DNA from: Cornus controversa | Lineage: Eukaryota; Streptophyta; Magnoliopsida; Cornales; Cornaceae | Reading direction: 5' to 3' | Length of the DNA stretch: 64,000 nt | NCBI GenBank assembly: GCA_026545225.1 | Contig: CM048847.1 | Span: forward strand, 1,984,001 to 2,048,000 | Part shown: positions 33,801 through 48,322 of the stretch, one piece after another | Layout of the letters: the number at the start of each line of letters is the position of its first letter | Numbering within the stretch: the first letter of the stretch is position 1 | Notes under the pieces: model-generated | The model's database searches: none | What the model saw: the letters and a program-made list of their open reading frames with translations, nothing else | What the model was told of the DNA's origin: nothing | Made by a program: the position numbers and the translations under genes

Positions 33801-36800
33801 TGGACATCCTGATGGTCAATTCTAGCATAAAGCGCCATACAGTTGTCGTCATGCCTGATTATTGCAAGCAATTGTTCTTTCGAGTCAGAACAACTCAAAC
33901 AAACACGGATGAAGATCGGATTGACATGCTCGTCGTTTCTTTGGGACGCTTTGATGGTTTTATTTAGAAAAAAGCAGCGTACGATTAGTATTATGGCACG
34001 ACTTCTCTTGGAATGCGGTTTTCGAATCAAAACAACTCAAATGAAACAAGTTTAAAATGGTTGGTAGCTTGCTAATTGTTTCCTTTAGATGTCCAAACGG
34101 TCGAACATGGAACAAAGCACCATACGGTTGTGATGAAGATCGGATTGACATGTTCGTCACTTCTTTTGGATGCTTTGATGGTCTAATTTGGAAAAAAGAA
34201 ACTTACGATTCTGATTATGGCACAACTTCTCAAGGAATGGGTTTTTGAATCAGAACAACTCAAACTAAACTTGTTTAAAATCCTCGATAGCTTGGGAATT
34301 GTTTCTTTGACTTTTCCAGATGCTTGAAGTTGGCATAGAGTACCATACGGTTGTGATCATTCATGAGTGCAGCAAGGAATTACTATTTTTGATTCAGGAT
34401 GTCCTGATGGTTGAATTTGGCATAAAGCAATGTATAATTCTAAGTATGGCACGATTTCACGTGGATTGGACTTTTCAAATCAGGACAAGTCAAACGAAAC
34501 AAGTTCGAAACCGTTCTTGTCATTCTCTATTTTTCTGAACATCCAGATGGTCAATTCTAGCACAAAGCGCCATACGGTTGTCGTCATGCCTGATTATTGC
34601 AAGCAATTGTTCTTTCTACTCAGAACAACTCAAACAAACACGGATGAAGATCGGATTGACATGCTCGTCATTTCTTTGGGACGCTTTGATGGTTTCATTT
34701 GGAAAAAAGCATCGTACGATTATGATTATGCCACGACTTCTCTTGGAATGCGGTTTTCGAATCAAAACAACTCAAATGAAACAAGTTTAAAATGGTTGGT
34801 AGCTTGCTAATTGTTTCCTTTAGATGTCCAAACGGTCGAACTTGGAACAAAGCACCATACGGTTGTGATGAAGATCGGATTGACATGTTCGTCACTTCTT
34901 TTGGATGCTTTGATGGTCTAATTTGGAAAAAAGAAACTTACGATTCTGATTATGGCACGACTTCTCAAGGAATGGGTTTTTGAATCAGAACAACTCAAAC
35001 TAAACTTGTTTAAAATCATCGATAGCTTGGGAATTGTTTCTTTTACTTGTCCAGATGGTTGAAGTTGGCATAGAGCACCATACGGTTGTGATCATTCATG
35101 GGTGCGGCATGGAATTACTCTTTTCGATTCAGGACATCCTGACGGTTGAATTTGGCATAAAGCAACGTATAATTCTAGGTATAGCACGATTTCACGTGGA
35201 TTGGGACTTTTCGAATCAGGACAAGTCAAACGAAACAAGTTCGAAACCGTTCTTGTCATTCTCTATTCTTCTGGACATCCTGATGGTCAATTCTAGCACA
35301 AAGCGCCATACAGTTGTCGTCATGCCTGATTATTGCAAGCAATTGTTCTTTCGAGTCAGAACAACTCAAACAAACACGGATGAAGATCGGATTGACATGC
35401 TCGTCGTTTCTTTGGGACGCTGTTATGGTTTTATTTAGAAAAAAGCAGTGTACGATTAGTATTATGGCACGACTTCTCTTGGAATGCGGTTTTCGAATCA
35501 AAACAACTCAAATGAAACAAGTTTAAAATGGTTGGTAGCTTGCTAATTGTTTCCTTTAGATGTCCAAACGGTCGAACTTGGAACAAAGCACCATACGGTT
35601 GTGATGAAGATCGGATTGACATGTTCGTCACTTCTTTTGGATGCTTTGATGGTCTAATTTGGAAAAAAGAAACTTACGATTCTGATTATGGCACAACTTC
35701 TCAAGGAATGGGTTTTTGAATCAGAACAACTCAAACTAAACTTGTTTAAAATCCTCGATAGCTTGGGAATTGTTTCTTTGACTTTTCCAGATGCTTGAAG
35801 TTGGTATAGAGTACCATACGGTTGTGATCATTCATGAGTGCAGCAAGGAATTACTATTTTTGATTCAGGACGTCCTGATGGTTGAATTTGGCATAAAGCA
35901 ATGTATAATTCTAAGTATGGCACGATTTCACGTGGATTGGACTTTTCAAATCAGGACAAGTCAAACGAAACAAGTTCGAAACCGTTCTTGTCATTCTCTA
36001 TTTTTCTGAACATCCAGATGGTCAATTCTAGCACAAAGCGCCATACGGTTGTCGTCATGCCTGATTATTGCAAGCAATTGTTCTTTTGACTCAGAACAAC
36101 TCAAACAAACACGGATGAAGATCGGATTGACATGCTCGTCGTTTCTTTGGGACGCTTTGATTGTTTCATTTAGAAAAAAGCAGCGTACGATTATGATTAT
36201 GGCACGACTTCTCTTGGAATGCAGTTTTCGAATCAAAATAACTCAAATGAAACAAGTTTAAAATGGTTGGTAGCTTGCTAATTGTTTCCTTTAGATGTCC
36301 AAATGGTCGAACTTGGAACAAAGCACCATACGGTTGTGATCATTCATGGGTGCAGCATGGAATTACTCTTTTCGATTCAGGACATCCTGACGGTTGAATT
36401 TGGCATAAAGCAACGTATAATTCTAGGTATAGCACGATTTCACGTGGATTGGGACTTTTCGAATCAGGACAAGTCAAACGAAACAAGTTCGAAACCGTTC
36501 TTGTCATTCTCTATTCTTCTGGACATCCTGATGGTCAATTCTAGCATAAAGCGCCATACAGTTGTCGTCATGCCTGATTATTGCAAGCAATTGTTCTTTC
36601 GAGTCAGAACAACTCAAACAAACACGGATGAAGATCGGATTGACATGCTCGTCGTTTCTTTGGGACGCTTTGATGGTTTTATTTAGAAAAAAGCAGCGTA
36701 CGATTAGTATTATGGCACGACTTCTCTTGGAATGCGGTTTTCGAATCAAAACAACTCAAATGAAACAAGTTTAAAATGGTTGGTAGCTTGCTAATTGTTT

Positions 36801-38246
36801 CCTTTAGATGTCCAAACGGTCGAACATGGAACAAAGCACCATACGGTTGTGATGAAGATCGGATTGACATGTTCGTCACTTCTTTTGGATGCTTTGATGG
36901 TCTAATTTGGAAAAAAGAAACTTACGATTCTGATTATGGCACAACTTCTCAAGGAATGGGTTTTTGAATCAGAACAACTCAAACTAAACTTGTTTAAAAT
37001 CCTCGATAGCTTGGGAATTGTTTCTTTGACTTTTCCAGATGCTTGAAGTTGGCATAGAGTACCATACGGTTGTGATCATTCATGAGTGCAGCAAGGAATT
37101 ACTATTTTTGATTCAGGACGTCCTGATGGTTGAATTTGGCATAAAGCAATGTATAATTCTAAGTATGGCACGATTTCACGTGGATTGGACTTTTCAAATC
37201 AGGACAAGTCAAACGAAACAAGTTCGAAACCGTTCTTGTCATTCTCTATTTTTCTGAACATCCAGATGGTCAATTCTAGCACAAAGCGCCATACGGTTGT
37301 CGTCATGCCTGATTATTGCAAGCAATTGTTCTTTCTACTCAGAACAACTCAAACAAACACGGATGAAGATCGGATTGACATGCTCGTCATTTCTTTGGGA
37401 CGCTTTGATGGTTTCATTTGGAAAAAAGCATCGTACGATTATGATTATGCCACGACTTCTCTTGGAATGCGGTTTTCGAATCAAAACAACTCAAATGAAA
37501 CAAGTTTAAAATGGTTGGTAGCTTGCTAATTATTTCCTTTAGATGTCCAAACGGTCGAACTTGGAACAAAGCACCATACGGTTGTGATGAAGATCGGATT
37601 GACATGTTCGTCACTTCTTTTGGATGCTTTGATGGTCTAATTTGGAAAAAAGAAACTTACGATTCTGATTATGGCACAACTTCTCAAGGAATGGGTTTTT
37701 GAATCAGAACAACTCAAACTAAACTTGTTTAAAATCATCGATAGCTTGGGAATTATTTCTTTTACTTGTCCAGATGGTTGAAGTTGGCATAGAGCACCAT
37801 ACGGTTGTGATCATTCATGGGTGCGGCATGGAATTACTCTTTTCGATTCAGGACATCCTGACGGTTGAATTTGGCATAAAGCAACGTATAATTCTAGGTA
37901 TAGCACGATTTCACGTGGATTGGGACTTTTCGAATCAGGACAAGTCAAACGAAACAAGTTCGAAACCGTTCTTGTCATTCTCTATTCTTCTGGACATCCT
38001 GATGGTCAATTCTAGCACAAAGAGCCATACAGTTGTCGTCATGCCTGATTATTGCAAGCAATTGTTCTTTCGAGTCAGAACAACTCAAACAAACACGGAT
38101 GAAGATCGGATTGACATGCTCGTCGTTTCTTTGGGACGCTTTGATGGTTTTATTTAGAAAAAAGCAGTGTACGATTAGTATTATGGCACGACTTCTCTTG
38201 GAATGCGGTTTTCGAATCAAAACAACTCAAATGAAACAAGTTTAAA

Positions 38247-41200
38247 ATGGTTGGTAGCTTGCTAATTGTTTCCTTTAGACGTCCAAACGGTCGAACTTGG
38301 AACAAAGCACCATACGGTTGTGATGAAGATCGGATTGACATGTTCGTCACTTCTTTTGGATGCTTTGATGGTCTAATTTGGAAAAAAGAAACTTACGATT
38401 CTGATTATGGCACGACTTCTCAAGGAATGGGTTTTTGAATCAGAATAACTCAAACTAAACTTGTTTAAAATCATCGATAGCTTGGGAATTGTTTCTTTTA
38501 CTTGTCCAGATGGTTGAAGTTGGCATAGAGCACCTTACGGTTGTGATCATTCATGGGTGCAGCATGGAATTACTCTTTTCCATTCAGGACATCCTGACGG
38601 TTGAATTTCGCATAAAGCAACGTATAATTCTAGGTATAGCACGATTTCACGTGGATTGGGACTTTTCAAATCAGGAGAAGTCAAACGAAACAAGTTCGAA
38701 ACCGTTCTTGTCATTCTCTATTCTTCTGGACATCCTGATGGTCAATTCTAGCACAAAGCGCCATACGGTTGTTGTCATGCCTGATTATTGCAAGCAATTG
38801 TTCTTTCGAGTCAGAACAACTCAAATAAACACGGATGAAGATCGGATTGACATGCTCGTCGTTTCTTTGGGACGCTTTGATGGTTTCATTTAGAAAAAAG
38901 CAGCGTACGATTAGTATTATGGCACGACTTCTCTTGGAATGCGGTTTTCGAATCAAAACAACTCAAATGAAACAAGTTTAAAATGGTTGGTAGCTTGCTA
39001 ATTGTTTCCTTTAGATGTCCAAACGGTCGTACTTGGAACAAAGCACCAAACGGTTGTGATGAAGATCGGATTGACATGTTCGTCACTTCTTTTGGATGCT
39101 TTGATGGTCTAATTTGGAAAAAAGAAACTTACGATTCTGATTATGGCACGACTTCTCAAGGAATGGGTTTTTGAATCAGAACAACTCAAACTAAACTTGT
39201 TTAAAATCCTCGATAGCTTGGGAATTGTTTCTTTTACTTTTCCAGATGCTTGAAGTTGGCATAGAGTACCATACGGTTGTGATCATTCATGAGTGCAGCA
39301 AGGAATTACTATTTTTGATTCAGGACGTCCTGATGGTTGAATTTGGCATAAAGCAATGTATAATTCTAAGTATGGCACGATTTCACGTGGATTGGACTTT
39401 TCAAATCAGGACAAGTCAAACGAAACAAGTTCGAAACCGTTGTTGTCATTCTCTATTTTTCTGAACATCCAGATGGTCAATTCTAGCACAAAGCGCCATA
39501 CGGTTGTCGTCATGCCTGATTATTGCAAGCAATTGTTCTTTCGACTCAGAACCACTCAAACAAACACGGATGAAGATCGGATTGACATGCTCGTCATTTC
39601 TTTGGGACGCTTTGATGGTTTCATTTAGAAAAAAGCAGCGTACGATTATGATTATGGCACGACTTCTCTTGGAATGCGGTTTTCGAATCAAAACAACTCA
39701 AATGATACAAGTTTAAAATGGTTGGTAGCTTGCTAATTGTTTCCTTTAGATGTCCAAACGGTCGAACTTGGAACAAAGCACCATACGGTTGTGATGAAGA
39801 TCGGATTGACATGTTCGTCACTTCTTTTGGATGCTTTGATGGTCTAATTTGGAAAAAAGAAACTTACGATTCTGATTATGGCACGACTTCTCAAGGAATG
39901 GGTTTTTGAATCAGAACAACTCAAACTAAACTTGTTTAAAATCATCGATAGCTTGGGAATTGTTTCTTTTACTTGTCCAGATGGTTGAAGTTGGCATAGA
40001 GCACCATACGGTTGTGATCATTCATGGGTGCAGCATGGAATTACTCTTTTCGATTCAGGACATCTTGACGGTTGAATTTGGCATAAAGCAACGTATAATT
40101 CTAGGTATAGCACGATTTCACGTGGATTGGGACTTTTCGAATCAGGACAAGTCAAACGAAACAAGTTTGAAACCGTTCTTGTCATTCTCTATTCTTCTGG
40201 ACATCCTGATGGTCAATTCTTGCACAAAGCGCCATACAGTTGTCGTCATGCCTGATTATTGCAAGCAATTGTTCTTTCGAGTCAGAACAACTCAAACAAA
40301 CACGGATGAAGATCGGATTGACATGCTCGTCGTTTCTTTGGGACGCTTTGATGGTTTTATTTAGAAAAAAGCAGCGTACGATTATGATTATGGCACGACT
40401 TCTCTTGGAATGCGGTTTTCGAATCAAAACAACTCAAATGAAACAAGTTTAAAATGGTTGGTAGCTTGCTAATTGTTTCCTTTAGATGTCCAAACGGTCG
40501 AACTTGGAACAAAGCACCATACGGTTGTGATGAAGATCGGATTGACATGTTCGTCACTTCTTTTGGATGCTTTGATGGTCTAATTTGGAAAAAAGAAACT
40601 TACGATTCTGATTATGGCACGACTTCTCAAGGAATGGGTTTTTGAATCAGAACAACTCAAACTAAACTTGTTTAAAATCATCGATAGCTTGGGAATTGTT
40701 TCTTTTACTTGTCCAGATGGTTGAAGTTGGCATAGAGCACCATACGGTTGTGATCATTCATGGGTGCGGCATGGAATTACTCTTTTCGATTCAGGACATC
40801 CTGACGGTTGAATTTGGCATAAAGCAACGTATAATTCTAGGTATAGCACGATTTCACGTGGATTGGGACTTTTCGAATCAGGACAAGTCAAACGAAACAA
40901 GTTCGAAACCGTTCTTGTCATTCTCTATTCTTCTGGACATCCTGATGGTCAATTCTAGCACAAAGAGCCATACAGTTGTCGTCATGCCTGATTATTGCAA
41001 GCAATTGTTCTTTCGAGTCAGAACAACTCAAACAAACACGGATGAAGATCGGATTGACATGCTCGTCGTTTCTTTGGGACGCTTTGATGGTTTTATTTAG
41101 AAAAAAGCAGTGTACGATTAGTATTATGGCACGACTTCTCTTGGAATGCGGTTTTCGAATCAAAACAACTCAAATGAAACAAGTTTAAAATGGTTGGTAG

Positions 41201-44200
41201 CTTGCTAATTGTTTCCTTTAGACGTCCAAACGGTCGAACTTGGAACAAAGCACCATACGGTTGTGATGAAGATCGGATTGACATGTTCGTCACTTCTTTT
41301 GGATGCTTTGATGGTCTAATTTGGAAAAAAGAAACTTACGATTCTGATTATGGCACGACTTCTCAAGGAATGGGTTTTTGAATCAGAATAACTCAAACTA
41401 AACTTGTTTAAAATCATCGATAGCTTGGGAATTGTTTCTTTTACTTGTCCAGATGGTTGAAGTTGGCATAGAGCACCTTACGGTTGTGATCATTCATGGG
41501 TGCAGCATGGAATTACTCTTTTCCATTCAGGACATCCTGACGGTTGAATTTCGCATAAAGCAACGTATAATTCTAGGTATAGCACGATTTCACGTGGATT
41601 GGGACTTTTCAAATCAGGAGAAGTCAAACGAAACAAGTTCGAAACCGTTCTTGTCATTCTCTATTCTTCTGGACATCCTGATGGTCAATTCTAGCACAAA
41701 GCGCCATACGGTTGTTGTCATGCCTGATTATTGCAAGCAATTGTTCTTTCGAGTCAGAACAACTCAAATAAACACGGATGAAGATCGGATTGACATGCTC
41801 GTCGTTTCTTTGGGACGCTTTGATGGTTTCATTTAGAAAAAAGCAGCGTACGATTAGTATTATGGCACGACTTCTCTTGGAATGCGGTTTTCGAATCAAA
41901 ACAACTCAAATGAAACAAGTTTAAAATGGTTGGTAGCTTGCTAATTGTTTCCTTTAGATGTCCAAACGGTCGTACTTGGAACAAAGCACCAAACGGTTGT
42001 GATGAAGATCGGATTGACATGTTCGTCACTTCTTTTGGATGCTTTGATGGTCTAATTTGGAAAAAAGAAACTTACGATTCTGATTATGGCACGACTTCTC
42101 AAGGAATGGGTTTTTGAATCAGAACAACTCAAACTAAACTTGTTTAAAATCCTCGATAGCTTGGGAATTGTTTCTTTTACTTTTCCAGATGCTTGAAGTT
42201 GGCATAGAGTACCATACGGTTGTGATCATTCATGAGTGCAGCAAGGAATTACTATTTTTGATTCAGGACGTCCTGATGGTTGAATTTGGCATAAAGCAAT
42301 GTATAATTCTAAGTATGGCACGATTTCACGTGGATTGGACTTTTCAAATCAGGACAAGTCAAACGAAACAAGTTCGAAACCGTTGTTGTCATTCTCTATT
42401 TTTCTGAACATCCAGATGGTCAATTCTAGCACAAAGCGCCATACGGTTGTCGTCATGCCTGATTATTGCAAGCAATTGTTCTTTCGACTCAGAACCACTC
42501 AAACAAACACGGATGAAGATCGGATTGACATGCTCGTCATTTCTTTGGGACGCTTTGATGGTTTCATTTAGAAAAAAGCAGCGTACGATTATGATTATGG
42601 CACGACTTCTCTTGGAATGCGGTTTTCGAATCAAAACAACTCAAATGATACAAGTTTAAAATGGTTGGTAGCTTGCTAATTGTTTCCTTTAGATGTCCAA
42701 ACGGTCGAACTTGGAACAAAGCACCATACGGTTGTGATGAAGATCGGATTGACATGTTCGTCACTTCTTTTGGATGCTTTGATGGTCTAATTTGGAAAAA
42801 AGAAACTTACGATTCTGATTATGGCACGACTTCTCAAGGAATGGGTTTTTGAATCAGAACAACTCAAACCAAACTTGTTTAAAATCATCGATAGCTTGGG
42901 AATTGTTTCTTTTACTTGTCCAGATGGTTGAAGTTGGCATAGAGCACCATACGGTTGTGATCATTCATGGGTGCAGCATGGAATTACTCTTTTCGATTCA
43001 GGACATCCTGACGGTTGAATTTGGCATAAAGCAACGTATAATTCTAGGTATAGCACGATTTCACGTGGATTGGGACTTTTCGAATCAGGACAAGTCAAAC
43101 GAAACAAGTTTGAAACCGTTCTTGTCATTCTCTATTCTTCTGGACATCCTGATGGTCAATTCTTGCACAAAGCGCCATACAGTTGTCGTCATGCCTGATT
43201 ATTGCAAGCAATTGTTCTTTCGAGTCAGAACAACTCAAACAAACACGGATGAAGATCGGATTGACATGCTCGTCGTTTCTTTGGGACGCTTTGATGGTTT
43301 TATTTAGAAAAAAGCAGCGTACGATTATGATTATGGCACGACTTCTCTTGGAATGCGGTTTTCGAATCAAAACAACTCAAATGAAACAAGTTTAAAATGG
43401 TTGGTAGCTTGCTAATTGTTTCCTTTAGATGTCCAAACGGTCGAACTTGGAACAAAGCACCATACGGTTGTGATGAAGATCGGATTGACATGTTCGTCAC
43501 TTCTTTTGGATGCTTTGATGGTCTAATTTGGAAAAAAGAAACTTACGATTCTGATTATGGCACGACTTCTCAAGGAATGGGTTTTTGAATCAGAACAACT
43601 CAAACTAAACTTGTTTAAAATCATCGATAGCTTGGGAATTGTTTCTTTTACTTGTCCAGATGGTTGAAGTTGGCATAGAGCACCATACGGTTGTGATCAT
43701 TCATGGGTGCGGCATGGAATTACTCTTTTCGATTCAGGACATCCTGACGGTTGAATTTGGCATAAAGCAACGTATAATTCTAGGTATAGCACGATTTCAC
43801 GTGGATTGGGACTTTTCGAATCAGGACAAGTCAAACGAAACAAGTTCGAAACCGTTCTTGTCATTCTCTATTCTTCTGGACATCCTGATGGTCAATTCTA
43901 GCACAAAGAGCCATACAGTTGTCGTCATGCCTGATTATTGCAAGCAATTGTTCTTTCGAGTCAGAACAACTCAAACAAACACGGATGAAGATCGGATTGA
44001 CATGCTCGTCGTTTCTTTGGGACGCTTTGATGGTTTTATTTAGAAAAAAGCAGTGTACGATTAGTATTATGGCACGACTTCTCTTGGAATGCGGTTTTCG
44101 AATCAAAACAACTCAAATGAAACAAGTTTAAAATGGTTGGTAGCTTGCTAATTGTTTCCTTTAGACGTCCAAACGGTCGAACTTGGAACAAAGCACCATA

Positions 44201-45603
44201 CGGTTGTGATGAAGATCGGATTGACATGTTCGTCACTTCTTTTGGATGCTTTGATGGTCTAATTTGGAAAAAAGAAACTTACGATTCTGATTATGGCACG
44301 ACTTCTCAAGGAATGGGTTTTTGAATCAGAATAACTCAAACTAAACTTGTTTAAAATCATCGATAGCTTGGGAATTGTTTCTTTTACTTGTCCAGATGGT
44401 TGAAGTTGGCATAGAGCACCTTACGGTTGTGATCATTCATGGGTGCAGCATGGAATTACTCTTTTCCATTCAGGACATCCTGACGGTTGAATTTCGCATA
44501 AAGCAACGTATAATTCTAGGTATAGCACGATTTCACGTGGATTGGGACTTTTCAAATCAGGAGAAGTCAAACGAAACAAGTTCGAAACCGTTCTTGTCAT
44601 TCTCTATTCTTCTGGACATCCTGATGGTCAATTCTAGCACAAAGCGCCATACGGTTGTTGTCATGCCTGATTATTGCAAGCAATTGTTCTTTCGAGTCAG
44701 AACAACTCAAATAAACACGGATGAAGATCGGATTGACATGCTCGTCGTTTCTTTGGGACGCTTTGATGGTTTCATTTAGAAAAAAGCAGCGTACGATTAG
44801 TATTATGGCACGACTTCTCTTGGAATGCGGTTTTCGAATCAAAACAACTCAAATGAAACAAGTTTAAAATGGTTGGTAGCTTGCTAATTGTTTCCTTTAG
44901 ATGTCCAAACGGTCGTACTTGGAACAAAGCACCAAACGGTTGTGATGAAGATCGGATTGACATGTTCGTCACTTCTTTTGGATGCTTTGATGGTCTAATT
45001 TGGAAAAAAGAAACTTACGATTCTGATTATGGCACGACTTCTCAAGGAATGGGTTTTTGAATCAGAACAACTCAAACTAAACTTGTTTAAAATCCTCGAT
45101 AGCTTGGGAATTGTTTCTTTTACTTTTCCAGATGCTTGAAGTTGGCATAGAGTACCATACGGTTGTGATCATTCATGAGTGCAGCAAGGAATTACTATTT
45201 TTGATTCAGGACGTCCTGATGGTTGAATTTGGCATAAAGCAATGTATAATTCTAAGTATGGCACGATTTCACGTGGATTGGACTTTTCAAATCAGGACAA
45301 GTCAAACGAAACAAGTTCGAAACCGTTGTTGTCATTCTCTATTTTTCTGAACATCCAGATGGTCAATTCTAGCACAAAGCGCCATACGGTTGTCGTCATG
45401 CCTGATTATTGCAAGCAATTGTTCTTTCGACTCAGAACCACTCAAACAAACACGGATGAAGATCGGATTGACATGCTCGTCATTTCTTTGGGACGCTTTG
45501 ATGGTTTCATTTAGAAAAAAGCAGCGTACGATTATGATTATGGCACGACTTCTCTTGGAATGCGGTTTTCGAATCAAAACAACTCAAATGATACAAGTTT
45601 AAA
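38247..45603 (+). repeat. Higher-order repeat domain beta (2943 bp), first block
   Basis: A four-unit block of 736+735+736+736 bp begins at 38247, 41190 and 44133. Diagnostic variants are TTTAGACGTCC in unit 1, GCACCAAACGG in unit 2, TTCTTGCACAAAG in unit 3 and CAAAGAGCCAT in unit 4. The third block is cut short after two units at 45603. Confidence 0.87.
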
Positions 45604-48322
45604 ATGGTTGGTAGCTTGCTAATTGTTTCCTTTAGATGTCCAAACGGTCGAACTTGGAACAAAGCACCATACGGTTGTGATGAAGATCGGATTGACATGT
45701 TCGTCACTTCTTTTGGATGCTTTGATGGTCTAATTTGGAAAAAAGAAACTTACGATTCTGATTATGGCACGACTTCTCAAGGAATGGGTTTTTGAATCAG
45801 AACAACTCAAACTAAACTTGTTTAAAATCCTCGATAGCTTGGGAATTGTTTCTTTGACTTTTCCAGATGCTTGAAGTTGGTATAGAGTACCATACGGTTG
45901 TGATCATTCATGAGTGCAGCAAGGAATTACTATTTTTGATTCAGGACGTCCTGATGGTTGAATTTGGCATAAAGCAATGTATAATTCTAAGTATGGCACG
46001 ATTTCACGTGGATTGGACTTTTCAAATCAGGACAAGTCAAACGAAACAAGTTCGAAACCGTTCTTGTCATTCTCTATTTTTCTGAACATCCAGATGGTCA
46101 ATTCTAGCACAAAGCGCCATACGGTTGTCGTCATGCCTGATTATTGCAAGCAATTGTTCTTTTGACTCAGAACAACTCAAACAAACACGGATGAAGATCG
46201 GATTGACATGCTCGTCGTTTCTTTGGGACGCTTTGATTGTTTCATTTAGAAAAAAGCAGCGTACGATTATGATTATGGCACGACTTCTCTTGGAATGCAG
46301 TTTTCGAATCAAAATAACTCAAATGAAACAAGTTTAAAATGGTTGGTAGCTTGCTAATTGTTTCCTTTAGATGTCCAAACGGTCGAACTTGGAACAAAGC
46401 ACCATACGGTTGTGATCATTCATGGGTGCAGCATGGAATTACTCTTTTCGATTCAGGACATCCTGACGGTTGAATTTGGCATAAAGCAACGTATAATTCT
46501 AGGTATAGCACGATTTCACGTGGATTGGGACTTTTCGAATCAGGACAAGTCAAACGAAACAAGTTCGAAACCGTTCTTGTCATTCTCTATTCTTCTGGAC
46601 ATCCTGATGGTCAATTCTAGCATAAAGCGCCATACAGTTGTCGTCATGCCTGATTATTGCAAGCAATTGTTCTTTCGAGTCAGAACAACTCAAACAAACA
46701 CGGATGAAGATCGGATTGACATGCTCGTCGTTTCTTTGGGACGCTTTGATGGTTTTATTTAGAAAAAAGCAGCGTACGATTAGTATTATGGCACGACTTC
46801 TCTTGGAATGCGGTTTTCGAATCAAAACAACTCAAATGAAACAAGTTTAAAATGGTTGGTAGCTTGCTAATTGTTTCCTTTAGATGTCCAAACGGTCGAA
46901 CATGGAACAAAGCACCATACGGTTGTGATGAAGATCGGATTGACATGTTCGTCACTTCTTTTGGATGCTTTGATGGTCTAATTTGGAAAAAAGAAACTTA
47001 CGATTCTGATTATGGCACAACTTCTCAAGGAATGGGTTTTTGAATCAGAACAACTCAAACTAAACTTGTTTAAAATCCTCGATAGCTTGGGAATTGTTTC
47101 TTTGACTTTTCCAGATGCTTGAAGTTGGCATAGAGTACCATACGGTTGTGATCATTCATGAGTGCAGCAAGGAATTACTATTTTTGATTCAGGACGTCCT
47201 GATGGTTGAATTTGGCATAAAGCAATGTATAATTCTAAGTATGGCACGATTTCACGTGGATTGGACTTTTCAAATCAGGACAAGTCAAACGAAACAAGTT
47301 CGAAACCGTTCTTGTCATTCTCTATTTTTCTGAACATCCAGATGGTCAATTCTAGCACAAAGCGCCATACGGTTGTCGTCATGCCTGATTATTGCAAGCA
47401 ATTGTTCTTTCTACTCAGAACAACTCAAACAAACACGGATGAAGATCGGATTGACATGCTCGTCATTTCTTTGGGACGCTTTGATGGTTTCATTTGGAAA
47501 AAAGCATCGTACGATTATGATTATGCCACGACTTCTCTTGGAATGCGGTTTTCGAATCAAAACAACTCAAATGAAACAAGTTTAAAATGGTTGGTAGCTT
47601 GCTAATTGTTTCCTTTAGATGTCCAAACGGTCGAACTTGGAACAAAGCACCATACGGTTGTGATGAAGATCGGATTGACATGTTCGTCACTTCTTTTGGA
47701 TGCTTTGATGGTCTAATTTGGAAAAAAGAAACTTACGATTCTGATTATGGCACGACTTCTCAAGGAATGGGTTTTTGAATCAGAACAACTCAAACTAAAC
47801 TTGTTTAAAATCATCGATAGCTTGGGAATTGTTTCTTTTACTTGTCCAGATGGTTGAAGTTGGCATAGAGCACCATACGGTTGTGATCATTCATGGGTGC
47901 GGCATGGAATTACTCTTTTCGATTCAGGACATCCTGACGGTTGAATTTGGCATAAAGCAACGTATAATTCTAGGTATAGCACGATTTCACGTGGATTGGG
48001 ACTTTTCGAATCAGGACAAGTCAAACGAAACAAGTTCGAAACCGTTCTTGTCATTCTCTATTCTTCTGGACATCCTGATGGTCAATTCTAGCACAAAGAG
48101 CCATACAGTTGTCGTCATGCCTGATTATTGCAAGCAATTGTTCTTTCGAGTCAGAACAACTCAAACAAACACGGATGAAGATCGGATTGACATGCTCGTC
48201 GTTTCTTTGGGACGCTTTGATGGTTTTATTTAGAAAAAAGCAGTGTACGATTAGTATTATGGCACGACTTCTCTTGGAATGCGGTTTTCGAATCAAAACA
48301 ACTCAAATGAAACAAGTTTAAA
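45604..48322 (+). repeat. Alpha-type island inside the beta domain
   Basis: Units at 45604, 46339 (513 bp), 46852 and 47587 follow the alpha order, 2719 bp in total, between two beta blocks. The last unit carries the beta variant CAAAGAGCCAT, so the right border lies inside or before it. Confidence 0.82.

Larger units (their letters stand above)
25164..38246 (+). repeat. Higher-order repeat domain alpha (2719 bp)
   Basis: A four-unit block of 735+736+735+513 bp repeats at 25164-27882, 27883-30601 and 34057-36775. Between them, 30602-34056 is a version expanded by one 736-bp unit (3455 bp). Units 31337-32808 and 37511-38982 carry variants of the next domain, so the domains are mixed at the border. 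Confidence 0.85.
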
